64,000 nt of DNA from Ciona intestinalis (taxonomy: Eukaryota; Chordata; Ascidiacea; Phlebobranchia; Cionidae), in NCBI RefSeq assembly GCF_000224145.3, contig NC_020172.2:129001-193000 (forward strand). Reading direction: 5' to 3'. The translations under genes and the position numbers were made by a program. Below are positions 26,257-37,305 of the stretch, piece by piece. Below the pieces are notes generated by a model. The model was not told the DNA's origin and ran no database searches. It worked only from the letters and a program-made list of their open reading frames with translations. Position 1 is the first letter of the stretch. Every line of letters begins with the position of its first letter.

Positions 26257-28296
26257 TCATTTTCTCTTGGCACAATGAGCTAAAAAGCACATGGTGGCAG
26301 CAGTGAGCATAAAAGCAACTCCACACCACCCAAGATAGAATGATGTTCCAGCAGTTTCAATTGTGATTGTGGTTGTTTGTGTGCTGGATGCGATCAACGA
26401 AGAATAACAACCCATACCTGCAACTCCGCAGTAACCTATACAAACGCATGTTAACGATTATTTTGTTTAAAAACCTTACAATTAGACAGTTTAGTTTATG
26501 CCATGTATCTTTTGATGCACTAATTACTTGAAGATCCAATACCTCATGCGGCTGTCAAATTACACCAGTTCTTTCTTGCTCATAAAAATCATATACCCTT
26601 AACCAAATATTCATATGTTAAACAACTTACCAGCAAATAAATGAAATCCACCAACCACCAATGCCCCCCGTGCCCTCTCCCATCTGTTAAACCCAAGGTA
26701 GATGTTTACAAGTAGAGCTCCGAACCCGATAATTGCAGATATTATGAGCATCGCTCGTGTTGCTTGTTCCAGATCACTGATTGCTGAACAACATGAATAT
26801 TGTTACGAGAACGTTAGTTTCTTTCGATAATTGTATTTACTCCCCGTATTAAAATATAGAAAAATGTTTCTCTTTCTTAATATTATATGTTTGTTCTCTT
26901 TAAGAGACACCCAACCCCATGTTCCCTGCTCAATCAGTAAAATATCCGCATTTTGTTATTTCCTTTTATACTTGGCAGAAAACAGTCTATAGAGGAAATA
27001 TGGCCACAATTAAAGGTTTGCTGATAGTTTCCAATAAACGTACTGTGTCCACAATTAGGGGCTACTATAGGCACACATACTATGGTTAAAGGTTCACTGG
27101 ACCAATAAAAGTAAAAATATATATCTTGGTCGTGAACGTATCGACATTGCGCCACAATACAGTCTGAGATTTAAAGTAACTAATTATAAACATAGTAGGT
27201 TAGGGTAAGATAGAACACGTTTTTATTCTATTTTCTTGCCCAAAATAATAAACAAAAAACAACCTAAGAATTATAAAACCATATCGCAATTACGCTTAAG
27301 AAAGCGTTGGTATTTGTTTAAAACGCGATTCGACAATAAAGGACTTTATGTGCTAAAGATGTCCAATCTTACTCCACAGACTATATTAATATTGGAAAAA
27401 TTACTTTGTCCAGCTCCGCTATTAAAACTTTCCACACTTGTGCATGTTGGTGCTCCAACCTGTTGTTGTCGCATGATTGTTTGAAAGCAAGCCTGGAATA
27501 ATCCAATGCGGGTCACCTGATGAGCAAAATACAAAAATACAAAGTCAAATACTTGATATTAAGGCATACTTATAACAAACAGGTGGTTTTTGGAAAAATA
27601 AACAGTATTTGCTATGTATGAGACGTCTACTATTCAACATTAAAACAATTATGAACACCCAAAGAAAATATGCGGCTGTTATATCAGTACATTTCATGGC
27701 AAATGAGCTAACCTGTATATCTTGATTTTGGTTGGAAAGCACCGTTAACTTGAACTTCCAATCTACAACAATGATAGCTGCTACCATCAGAGCCACGCCA
27801 GCTAATGCTGGTAATATACTTAAGAATGTCGGGTTTATGGGAAGTCGCTTACGTTTTGTAGTCAAAGAGTCTTTATGTGAGATTGGGTTGTAATGTTGAG
27901 TAATTGTAGATACCTAAAAACAAATAAGAATGACAATTTCGAATTATAGTTAAACACTAACATACGTACGTGTTGTGTATATGTTGGCGGGGAGAGTACG
28001 TCTTTTGTTGCCCTGCTGTTACCACGAATAATATCGACGCCAGCATGGGAACTCGTGTTGTAACGGTCCATTGTACTTCGTTGTCCCCTGCTTATCGAAT
28101 CATCAGCTGTTCCTCCACGTCTATCCGGGTCTGATACCAAGCCAGGCACCCTTCTACTGTGGTCACTCTTGTAACTGTCGTTTGAATAGTAATATTCTCT
28201 CTTATCACGTCGGTGTCGGTCACCTGACCTCCTCGAATGTTTGGCATACCGGTCACTGCTTCCACCGTGACGATCGTCGTATCCACTTCGGCTCAT
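26257..28296 (-). CDS. Claudin/PMP22-like four-helix membrane protein
   Basis: Five exons in phase give 323 residues: 28296-27970, 27913-27713, 27516-27405, 26783-26631, 26435-26257. Residues 1 to about 130 are a cytoplasmic tail rich in Arg, Ser, Asp and Tyr. Helix 1 is PALAGVALMVAAIIVVDW. The first outer loop has GLFQACF and a second Cys (GAPTC), a reduced form of the claudin W-GLW-C-C pattern. Helix 2 follows LEQATRAM (compare claudin LQAARAL), then helix 3 (VVGGFHLFAGYCGVAG) and helix 4 (FYLGWCGVAFMLTAATMCFL). Claudin-like proteins sit in junctions or other plasma-membrane domains. The exon-3 donor (27405) was chosen because the stronger GTAAG at 27372 breaks the frame. It could belong to a side branch such as the GSG1L or TMEM47 type. 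Confidence 0.75.
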
Positions 28297-29700
28297 ATTT
28301 GTGATCACAAATTTATAAAACAAAACTGAAAATATCCGGAATAAAATCAATGTGCCGCCTAAAAATATATATATTCGAAACAATACAATTTGTAAAAATT
28401 ACTTTATCAAGAATTCAAAGGAAAAACTAAGCTTTGTTACGCACGTACCACCTGCCTGAGGGGCGGGGACTTTTGTCGACCGTAGTCTGTATCACTTTTC
28501 TCTTAAATATATGTGCACTTGCAACTTATTTTGACTTGGAGTGAAAACAAACTAGACTCCGCTGTTTGCGTCGACGGTTTGACTAAATCAACAAACAAAC
28601 AGTTCTGTTGTTTGTCGCTAAAACTTTCCAAATAAATCAAAGTTATTTTAACAATCATTTAACTTCGTATGGAAACTTACAAAAGGTGTCTGTTCTAATT
28701 GGCTCACTGTATTCACAAACACTTTACTTAATACGAAACTTAGTCCAGTTCAACCACTAACCAATGAATTCAATCTATCGACCTGTCTTCGTCTGGCACA
28801 AGTGAGCCAATTGTGAAACAAGTTGAGAGATGCTTGGTAATAATAAGAGCGCGGGTCTCGACTGATCAACGCTTCCCTCACTGAACGGTTTTAATAAATC
28901 GCGCTCGCCTTTATAGCACTTAAAACACTACGTAACTAAGCAAACACTGTTTTCAAATATTTGTTGCTGTCGCACAACTAAGCGTATAAAGCTCGGTTAC
29001 TGAGAAACGAATACGACCAACACATCAGAAGACGAGTTAACATTTTATCTTTCCCACATTTCCAATATGCACAATATTATCGTTACTTCCCAATAAAGTT
29101 TGTGACAAAACGATTCAACTTCTCCCTTTGAGAATGGCGCACATACCTCGGGTTTCGCCATGCCCGACTGCCAGTATCTACAAACCAGTGCGAGCTTACA
29201 CTTCACCAATATGACGTCAAACGAATTGACGACATGCTTGATTGCTGGTGCGCAAACATCGAGCGACGAGTGGTATGTTGGTGTGCTGGTGTGCTGGTGT
29301 GCTGGTGTTACTATAATACGTAAGATCGTTTTAATATATTTAGTAACATATCATGTCAACGTCACAAATAATTTTGTTTTATAATGAAATTACAACATTT
29401 GGTAAATATACTTTGTTCACGATTCTACCGACACAAGCACAAGGTCAAAATGAAGCTCATGTTTAATGTTTACCATACTGGCTGGTTGCCAGTACACACA
29501 ACGAAACCTATTTATTCAGATGTATTATATTCTCAAAACATATATACGTTTTATCGACGAACAGACTTGCAAAACTGCTTTTTACAATCAGCACATTAAA
29601 GGTTAATATTGTAACCAATGTAGCCTACCTGATTAAGCTATAGTGGTTAAAAGGGATATTGGTCTCGGTACAAGTCGATTTTATTAAACTCGTCTAAAAT
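28297..29700. other. Upstream region of the claudin-like gene
   Basis: No gene is recognised. A GC box lies at 28460-28470. Two acceptor-like tracts (TTTTTAG, TTTTCAG) precede the ATG at 28296 and could mark a 5' UTR intron or a trans-splice site. A 10-base tandem repeat (TGCTGGTGTG) runs at about 29271-29312. The frames at 29160-29599 show no family features. Confidence 0.45.
28460..28470. promoter_or_regulatory. GC box
   Basis: GGGGCGGGGAC stands out in AT-rich sequence about 165 bases upstream of the claudin-like ATG. It fits an Sp/KLF binding site in that promoter. Function is inferred from sequence only. Confidence 0.45.
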
Positions 29701-30035
29701 TAAAGGCCGTCAATAAGTGTCCTGAGTGGTCCAATAGAACTTGAACCTAACACGCAAGATGTGGGTGGAGTTTCGAGTGTCACGTGATGCTTCTCTTTCC
29801 CAATTCTTGTGTGCGGTGACGTCACAACGTAGAGTTGCCTTTGTTCTGTGACAGAAAACCACATAACGTACTACGATCATTTTAACGTATATGAAAATAT
29901 AGAATTTTTGTCGTTATCTTATGATTGTATACCCTAATTACCTGTCTGAGCTTTTATATTAGGATAACAGACTGTTTTGCCTATTGTTCAAGTAAAACAT
30001 TGATCGTTTATTTGCCCCCATATTGTAGTTTTGTA

Positions 30036-30081
30036 TGATTTTATTACCAAACTGGTAGTGATTTTATTACCATACTGATAG
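30036..30081. repeat. 23-bp tandem duplication
   Basis: TGATTTTATTACCAAACTGG and its neighbour TGATTTTATTACCATACTGA are consecutive near-identical units. Confidence 0.75.
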
Positions 30082-30282
30082 TCTATAATAACAAGATAAT
30101 ATATGGAAAGTATATTCAAAATTCAGTCATTTGCAGATAATTTATGAGAAGTGCCTTGTGCCAAAAACACTGTAGCAATCATAGAGATACTAATATACCC
30201 ACAGATATATCTGTGAATATACCATATATGTCTTTTTTGTTATTACAAGTTGTTATGCATTTGTATGATATACTTATCAATT

Positions 30283-30770
30283 GATGTTCGAACAATACCC
30301 ATTATCGTTCAAACAATACCAATTGTCTTGGAATAATATAGGTAATGTTAAAAACTATAGCAGTAGGGCAAGGAAAAAACATTTAAACTTGATTTTAAAG
30401 CGTACAGATTGTTTTGTGTTATTTACATCAGAGTCCGTATATAAACATTTTATATACGGATATATACGGACTCTGATTGACATCTATTACTAATAATAAA
30501 GCCCCCCGTTAATCAAATTTAACAATGTTTTTAAACTGTCCTATCTTACTCTATGTATTTTCGAATTTGTAAAATTACACCTGTTGTACGAATCGCAAAA
30601 TAACTCCTCGTGTGTTTTAATATATATTTTTGTTGTCAATTAATAATTGTTGTCAATTAATAAAGGGATGATAGTACTAATTCGTGGTATTACTTCATCT
30701 ATTTTGATTTTGGAAATATTGGGCAACATGTGCTTAAGAGTCCAATCTTTCCCCACTGCTGTACTATGTT
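30283..30770. repeat. Repeat block A, copy 1
   Basis: 30283-30600 resembles 31805-32060 (CGAACAATACC, CTTGATTTTAAAGCGTACA, TTGTCCCGTCTTACTCCGCC-like). 30580-30770 is nearly the same as 45183-45364 (ACTCCTCGTGTGTTTTA, GATAGTACTAATTCGTGGTA). A 49-bp palindrome (30428-30476) is inserted in copy 1 only. Probably remnants of the GGTGGGG-end element superfamily. Confidence 0.7.
30428..30476. repeat. 49-bp palindrome
   Basis: TCAGAGTCCGTATATA pairs with TATATACGGACTCTGA across a short AT-rich centre. It is absent from the related block at 31805-32060. Confidence 0.8.
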
Positions 30771-30779
30771 TGTTTTTAT

Positions 30780-31690
30780 CCCAAACTATATAGTCATGTT
30801 GAGCCCTTCTATTTTCCTAATGTTTGTGTTTCAGTTTTTCACAAAACTCAAACTAGTTTTATGAGACAAATAAAACTATACGGAATATTCAAGTTATTTA
30901 TAAATCTATGAAACTAGTTTAATCGTTTATGCGGGATTCTGTTAACATGTCATAATGGCCAAACACTTAAATGACGTCACAAACTGGAATCGGTCGTTAC
31001 GCTAAAATGATTATGGAACCTTTTCCCTTAATGCCTACGTCATGTCTGCCCCGCTATATAAGTGATAATTCAAGTGGTTTAAATTAGAGCTACCCGCGAA
31101 ACCTCTATAGTACGATATATATCTCTGGTAAGCACTTTTCAGTGCTAACTATATTGAGTTTGTTCTCCCACTGTATTGTGAGAGTTATTATCCATTTATA
31201 CTGTGCGAGTTATAGTCGTTAGTGGTGATAATAAAAGCTAAAAGGACCAAATATCTGCTATTTGATAAAGCAGTCAGAACGAGAAGAGTCTGCTTAGGCG
31301 TTCAGTCTAAGAGCACGCAACCTCGAAAGTCAATATACAATCTACTAGCAGCAGCAACAGCAGCAAAACAGATAAGAACGCCGCAGTTTACACTCGCAAC
31401 AAACTGCAACATTTTATGGGCTTTTGTTTATGATTTAGCGAGCATTCAAAGTTAGCACCTTACTATTTCGTTTTTTTGTTTAAAAATACTGTTTCTACTT
31501 AACACATTTATTTTCAATATTTTAAAACAGTAATCAGCTTTAACGAGTGTTTTATAAAGTCAAGATAACATTGTCAAATAATTCCGTAACATTATTTTTA
31601 TGATTATCATTAAATGGGGTTTCGTAAAAAGAAAATTAAAAAGTCGCGTTTGACAAAGTGTCTTATCTTCCCCCACCTACTATAAAGTAT
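30780..31690. mobile_element. Relative of the long foldback element at 44455-45070
   Basis: Shares with that element the segment CAAACTAGTTTTATGAGACA to AAACTAGTTTAATCG (30840-30935) and the whole right arm (31440-31690: AGCACCTTACTATTTCG to ATCTTCCCCCACCTACTATA). The middle (30940-31440) is different and holds a promoter-like CRE/TATA pair. Confidence 0.65.
30972..31062 (+). promoter_or_regulatory. CRE plus TATA box, promoter-like
   Basis: A consensus CRE (TGACGTCA, 30972-30979), a second ACGTCA near 31037, and TATATAAG at 31055-31062 are spaced like a core promoter. The downstream frame (31222-31455) has no ATG and no family likeness, so no transcript can be named. The site lies inside repeat-derived DNA. 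Confidence 0.35.
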
Positions 31691-31804
31691 ACGTTGTAAA
31701 GAAACTGGCATAGTTCGATGTTTTCGGTAAAATATAAACTTGTTTGTAAGTTATTATAAATTTTCTTTTAATACACTTTTAAATAATTTTTAGAATATAA
31801 TTTT

Positions 31805-32060
31805 TTCAGTTGAAACTCGAACAATACCAATTATTTTTCGAACACTACTTTATCTTCATACAATAACATTAATTGAGCAGGTTACATGTTACAAACAATA
31901 GCATGGGGCAAGAAAGGATATATTAAACTTGATTTTTAAAGCGTACAATATAATATCATATTGACGTGTATTCCTAATAACAAGAATTTTAATTGTCCCG
32001 TCTTACTCCGCCTGTTTGAAAATCAATAAGTTTAAACCTGGTGGTGTGCAAATCGATAAA
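31805..32060. repeat. Repeat block A, copy 2
   Basis: Direct repeat of 30283-30600 without the palindromic insert. Shared landmarks: CGAACAATACCAATTAT, GGGCAAG.AA, CTTGATTTTTAAAGCGTACA. Confidence 0.65.
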
Positions 32061-32981
32061 TAAGTTAATTTACTGTTTTATCCAAAAGCGTATTTTAACA
32101 ACTGTAGTTTTATTGTTACTGCCTGTCTTTTCGCTTTTGTAAATTCTCGCGTTCTTCGTTATCTTAATTAACATTTAGGTAAATTTACAAAAACGAACGT
32201 TTTTAGCAACGACTATGTATACTGCTTCGTGAGTTCTACAATGCGCATTAATAAATGTTCTTCTCTGCCAATCGTTTTTAATAATACATGTCCATTTACT
32301 AGGATTCAGCTCTCTTGTTCCATTCAGCTCTGGTTCCAGTTATAACCACAGAAATAAAAGAGAATAGAACGTGCAACTCCAATGTCGTCGGTAAAGGAGA
32401 AAGCTGATACACTCTCCTCTTTCTTGCGGGTCGTTCTCGTTCACCATTTCAGTCAATGAAACCGAGGACGCTTTAGGAAGTTTAGGTAGTTATTTTTCGT
32501 TTTTTGACTAAATTGAAAAGAAAAGGGTAAAACAATTATTTTTTAATATATATCTATTTTTAACAAATCGTTTATTTAAATGTTTTTAATTCAATTTATT
32601 AACTAATTGAATCTCCTAAACAAGTGGTAAACTGTAGGGCGTTAACCTACCAAATATAATTAAACTAGCCTAATAAACTTGAATAGTTAGTGTAATTTTT
32701 TAAATAAACAGCTAAAACCTCCTAAAGCTACTGTGCGCCTATTTTTTACAATGGAGACCAAGCGAAATGGGGACGGAGTTGGCGGTCACGTGAATGGAAA
32801 AAAAATTATGTATCACGGTTTTGAACAGTTGCGTGTTTTCTCCTTTTCAATCTTAAATTACCGTTTTGTTTTGTGCAATACTAAATTTGTTGGGTATTGC
32901 CATTCAATAATGGGGTTGTACCTGTTAATTCATTCAATACATTGTTATGTCCGAACTTTGTCGTGTTGTATCGCGTTAACA

Positions 32982-33110
32982 TTTTCGCGCCTGCTGTGAC
33001 GTCAGCACCAGCGGTTTTGGCGCGAGTATTGCAGCGCCTGTCATGACGTCAATGATTACGCGCAAGGCATCTTTCTTTTGCGCGTCTTTATATCGTTGTT
33101 TCACAATACT
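32982..33110. promoter_or_regulatory. Cluster of CRE and E2F-like sites
   Basis: TTTTCGCGC (32982-32990), TGACGTCA (32997-33004), TTTTGGCGCG (33015-33024), TGACGTCA (33044-33051) and TTTTGCGCG near 33076 lie within 130 bases, followed by TTTATAT. The local GC content is well above its surroundings. It looks like a promoter or enhancer, but no gene is recognised on either side. The ATG at 32751 upstream begins a short unmatched frame (METKRNGDGVGG). Confidence 0.35.
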
Positions 33111-33299
33111 CTTTGTTTCACATTATCAGTCTCTGTTCGCGGTCGTTTTGCAACGTGTCGTATTGCCTAAGTTAGTCTCGTATTATAGTGTAGGGATCCT
33201 AATATATTATGTTTGTAATCTATATCGTGGTAATCTATTTACTCTATGTCGTTATGTTATAGCTCACTAGCTAGGATTATTGAGCACGTTAGTGATCAT

Positions 33300-34600
33300 A
33301 TAGATCCTTTTTCGTCAAACAGTTGTTCTTGTTATTGTTGTTTTTTTATACGATATTTTTCCACACCTACCTCAATTTGTAATACTAGCATTTATTCTTT
33401 AATCTCTTGATTGAAACCAAATCATAATATATAATTATAATTTTTAGACTAAATTTTCAGAATTGAAACCGCATAATTGGCGATTAATTAACGATTACTT
33501 TACTGTTTGATCAAATGCGGTAAATTCAAAATGCACTTTAAAATTTAATTAAACAATTGTACTGTATAAAGTATTTTGAACTAAGCATAGTTTTATAAAC
33601 CATATTGCATATGATCGTTTAATTAGCGAGAAATTAACGATTACATTTCTGTTTGTTTAGGGTGCTAATTCGTACTTAGAATGTACTATAACATTGATTA
33701 ATCGACTGTATTCAATACAATAATTTTAACTAAGCTTAGCCTTATAAACTATAGAGTATAAAATCGTCCAAATAATGAGTAATTAATGATTGTAATGCTT
33801 GCGAGTCAAGTAAACTGCCATGCATCGGAAAGTCGCTGGTAACGCAGTAATCGGTAACTTTTGGCTTTGTTTACGTTAGTATGCAAACGTAAATAAAAAG
33901 TATATATAGTATTAGTCACATATATTTCTTATTAAAGGAAAACAAATCCAGAATAATTGTTAGGCGAGGATCGAACGCGGTACAATATGCTCTAAAGCGC
34001 GCGCCATAACCATTAGGCCAATAGATTCAGTATTCAGATTTGTCGAGACAGCGCTTATAATGTCTGGGAATTTGGAGGGCACGTGTTGGTGAGATAAGGA
34101 ATCCTCACATCGATTCACGCCTAAATCAAACTATTTCCATTTAAGTGGGGGCGCAATAAAAGTTTTTGATCGAGCTCAGTCGACCGTTGTAGTAAAATAG
34201 TTAATTAATACTAAGCTAATTAGTTTATGACGGGCTCACGCATTAGATCTTTGACCTCTTGTTACCTTTTATCTGAACAATAAATGTGACATCAAGTACA
34301 AGAGTGCAGACTTATTAAGTTTCATAATGAACTATTTAATGCAAATAGTTTTTTTTACATCTGTGAGTTGAACTAGGTCACCTGGTCAAACATAATGTAG
34401 CTTTGTGATATGCTAACTTTTATAAATGTGGACGAGACAGATATAATGCATAAAAGATAGAACTGTATTTCACACAAAGCTTCTTTATTTGTTATAGTAT
34501 CCAAAATACTGACGTATGTATACAGTTAAGTAATAAATGTACAATAAGCGAATATACACAAACATTTTATGTATTCTTTTGTCAAACTTTAATTTCTTTG
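33300..34600. other. Gene-free AT-rich stretch
   Basis: No coding sequence seen. Weak internal similarity (TTAATTAACGATTAC-like motifs at about 33485, 33630 and 33780) hints at an old duplicated repeat. A degraded tRNA-like sequence sits at about 33963-34025 on the minus strand. Confidence 0.5.
33963..34025 (-). pseudogene. Degraded tRNA-like sequence
   Basis: On the minus strand TGGCCTAATGGTTATGGCG fits an A box with a pairing D stem (GCC/GGC), and GTTCGATCC fits a B box. The anticodon and T stems do not pair, so it is not a working tRNA. It may instead be the head of a SINE. Confidence 0.4.
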
Positions 34601-34606
34601 TCAAAC

Positions 34607-34692
34607 TATAATGTCGCAACCCCCAATAGGTTCATTTGCAATATAACAGCAGTGGCGTCAATTTATAAAAATGTAGGGGTTGCGACATTATA
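34607..34692. mobile_element. 86-bp hairpin MITE
   Basis: TATAATGTCGCAACCCC at 34607-34623 and its exact reverse complement at 34676-34692 bracket about 52 bases. The TATA ends suggest insertion at a TA-type target. Confidence 0.75.
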
Positions 34693-35153
34693 ACATGTTA
34701 GCAGAAGAAGGTCGGTTTGTAAAATGCGTATAATTATGCGTTGTAGTAAAAGTGTTAATTGTTATTACTATCTATAAAGATAAGATATCATAGTAAAATT
34801 ATACATCCATAGAAAACACAAAACAAGTGTTTTCTATACAAAAGGGACCAGGCGTATATTTTTTATATATACAAATACACTCCCGACTTAATTGAATTCA
34901 ATCAATTTGACTTAATCTATTTCGTGAGGTAACTGGAAAATTCCGATTCTGGGTACACCTACTGTTTATTTTGCGACATCCCAATAAAACATCTCCTACA
35001 GCCAATAGAATTTTACGTAAAGAGTAAATTTAGGTGAAGTTTGGACTTTAAAACAAATTTAAAGGTTTGAAAGTCTTTACACATCGGTAATTTGTTTTCT
35101 GTTTTGAAAAAAGTCAAAAACAAAACCTAGAAGCGGATAATTTGTGACATTTG

Positions 35154-35279
35154 GGTCCCTTTAATTAGTGCATGTCCGTTATGTCCACAATATTCACTAC
35201 ATAGCGGACATAGCAGACATAGTAAATTGAATATTATGGACATAGCGGACATAAAGAACATGCACTAATTAAAGGGACC
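35154..35279. mobile_element. 126-bp hairpin MITE
   Basis: Ends GGTCCCTTTAATTAGTGCAT and its reverse complement are perfect inverted repeats of about 21 bp. The interior has further palindromic TAGCGGACATA units, so nearly the whole element can fold. Confidence 0.8.
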
Positions 35280-35592
35280 GGTTACATTTTAGTCATTTAA
35301 TAAGGGTAATTTTTATATTATTTTGCAAAAAATGTATTAAAAGATTAATAAAAGCTGTTTTCCACCTTCCCACAAAAGGAAAAGGCAAACAAAACTTAAC
35401 AAATTCGTTTAAACTTAATGGATTATTTTATATTTTTTTAAAGATGTTTGACAGGGTAAATGTAAGCTATTTTACGCTTGCAAAAAAAACATATTTGTCT
35501 AAACACATTGAAAAGTCAGGATGTTTGCTTGATTTCAGACTCACAATAGCAGTAGTGAGGCCACTCGGTGTTTCTTTGACCGATATCTCCTA

Positions 35593-36752
35593 AGGCGGGT
35601 TTACACTGCGCCGATGGCTGGCGATTCGAGAGAGCCTGGCGATTTTCAGACGTCACTTCCTCCGCTAGCGATACGAGCGAAAGAAAATCGATTTAAAACA
35701 GTTTCTACTCTGTCGATAATCGCTAGCGATGAACGGCTTTGGCGCGAAAAGTAACAGTTTTCGCGTAAACTATTTCGCTGCAAATTAAACGGTGGAGATA
35801 ATTTTCGAGTAAATATGAATGTTAAAATGAATATATTTTGTTGCAGGAATACTATATTGTAAATTTAGCGTAATAATATTAAAAAAAACGTTTGTTAAGG
35901 TGTTTTGCGACTATTGTTAAGAGCATTTTTAATAAAAACTGATTAAAACAGTTAAATATTTTCCCCGGTACACAATTACTTTGTAGAAAAATGATAAAAT
36001 AAAACCAAATTATATGGAATATAGAGGCAGATATAACATTAGCCGATTCCTTGATAAATTCGGCATCTGCGTTAAATTTTTTAAAATCCAATGCCTGTTA
36101 AACGAAAGTATATTCTTTCCTGGTATTTTCCTCTACTTTAATCGCATATTTACGCTAAAACTATCAAATTTATTTTCCAACTTCCCGCCAAACAGAACAG
36201 GATCAGAGTCGTATAAACACCGAGTAGTCCGACTGCCGTCTATGTGTGTCCAAAATAGAGCAAAAGTGGTGACTTTGACAATGGGTTTAAATGAACTTGT
36301 TAAGTTTTGTTTGTGTTTTCCTATTGTGGAAAGGTGTAAAACAGCTTCTATTTACCTTACCAAACAATTTTTAGAAAAAATGTATAAATTTAGCCGCATT
36401 AAATGACTAAAATGTCGCAAATCAACTGCTTTTAATTCTAATTTTTGACTTTTTTGACACAGAAAACAAATAAGATTTCAACCTTTAAATTTGTTTTTAG
36501 GCCCAAGTTTTTCTGTAATTTACCGAAAAACATACATTTTCCCTATACCTACTGTGTTATTCTGGACCCAAATTGCCGTTCAATTTGTCTTTTACGTAAC
36601 AATGGGTTAGACTACTCGGTATTTCTATAACTCTGAACAGGATACCAGGCGATTTTACATTTGATTGTGAATGCTTTGTCGGCAGACATATCGGCCGACA
36701 ATCTCTCGCTCCTATCGGCAGCGCTTTTACCGCCCGTAGTGTGAACCCGCCT
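35593..36752. mobile_element. 1.16-kb non-autonomous DNA transposon, TA target
   Basis: Inverted ends AGGCGGGTTTACACTGCG and the complement of CGTAGTGTGAACCCGCCT, with TA immediately outside both (35591-35592 and 36753-36754). The TA duplication fits the Tc1/mariner group, though the ends were not matched to a named family. Subterminal GC-rich motifs (GCCGAT, CTATCGGC) recur on both sides. No transposase is visible; the open frame at 36014-36406 has no recognisable motif. Confidence 0.7.
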
Positions 36753-37305
36753 TAAAATGTTATACGTGCCTATCCATTAGAGCTTTGCTCTCTTGTTTTA
36801 AGTAAACTGGTACGCCCCAACTTTGGTACGCCCGGGTGTTTTAAAAAGATCATCACTTGCGCGATTAAAAAGTATGTAAATGTAGACGTAAGGAATATTT
36901 CAGACCAATGTTTTAACCGTTTACCAGCTAAAGAATTGGTACTATTAAAGAATGCTCCGGTACGTTACAGATTAGGCTGGTGAAAAGTGTTAGAGGTTGG
37001 TATTTAGGGGTTATTAGTAGTTTTAGGGGGATAAGATTTAAGAGATTCGTGGTTAGCAAATATTCTAGGGGAGGAATCTTCACAGGATAATCCTTTAGAC
37101 TTTTACCTATTGATTTATATAAAGTTTGCTTTTAAAATGTTACCTATGCCTTACTGATACCCACTGTATAAGTTATTTGCGAAAAAGTTGTGTTTTGGTG
37201 TTAAAAATGAACTTGAAAAGGGGGGAAAATCATGCTTCGTCACTCTAATTCGCCATAAGGTTAACCATTTATTACTTTACAATAGCCACATGTAATGCCA
37301 CAAAG

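Noticed and set aside
27862-28383. Longer reading of the claudin-like first exon on both sides
   Set aside because: The extension upstream of ATG 28296 has no conserved features, and the downstream part runs into an intron with a clear GT donor.
31222-31455. 77-residue frame after the TATA-like site
   Set aside because: Starts at GTG, and its 3' part is shared repeat sequence (AGCACCTTACTATTTCG).
30283-32060. Pair of LTRs flanking a short element
   Set aside because: The direct repeats lack TG...CA ends, a primer-binding site and any retroelement coding sequence between them.
32733-32999. Open frame with ATG METKRNGDGVGGHVNGKK
   Set aside because: A reasonable ATG context, but no family likeness, no continuing exon and no clear donor. 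Left as a note in the regulatory cluster.
33963-34025. Functional tRNA gene on the minus strand
   Set aside because: A and B boxes are present, but the anticodon and T stems fail to pair.
36014-36406. 130-residue frame inside the 1.16-kb transposon
   Set aside because: AT-rich, no transposase motif, and no catalytic DD(E/D) pattern seen.
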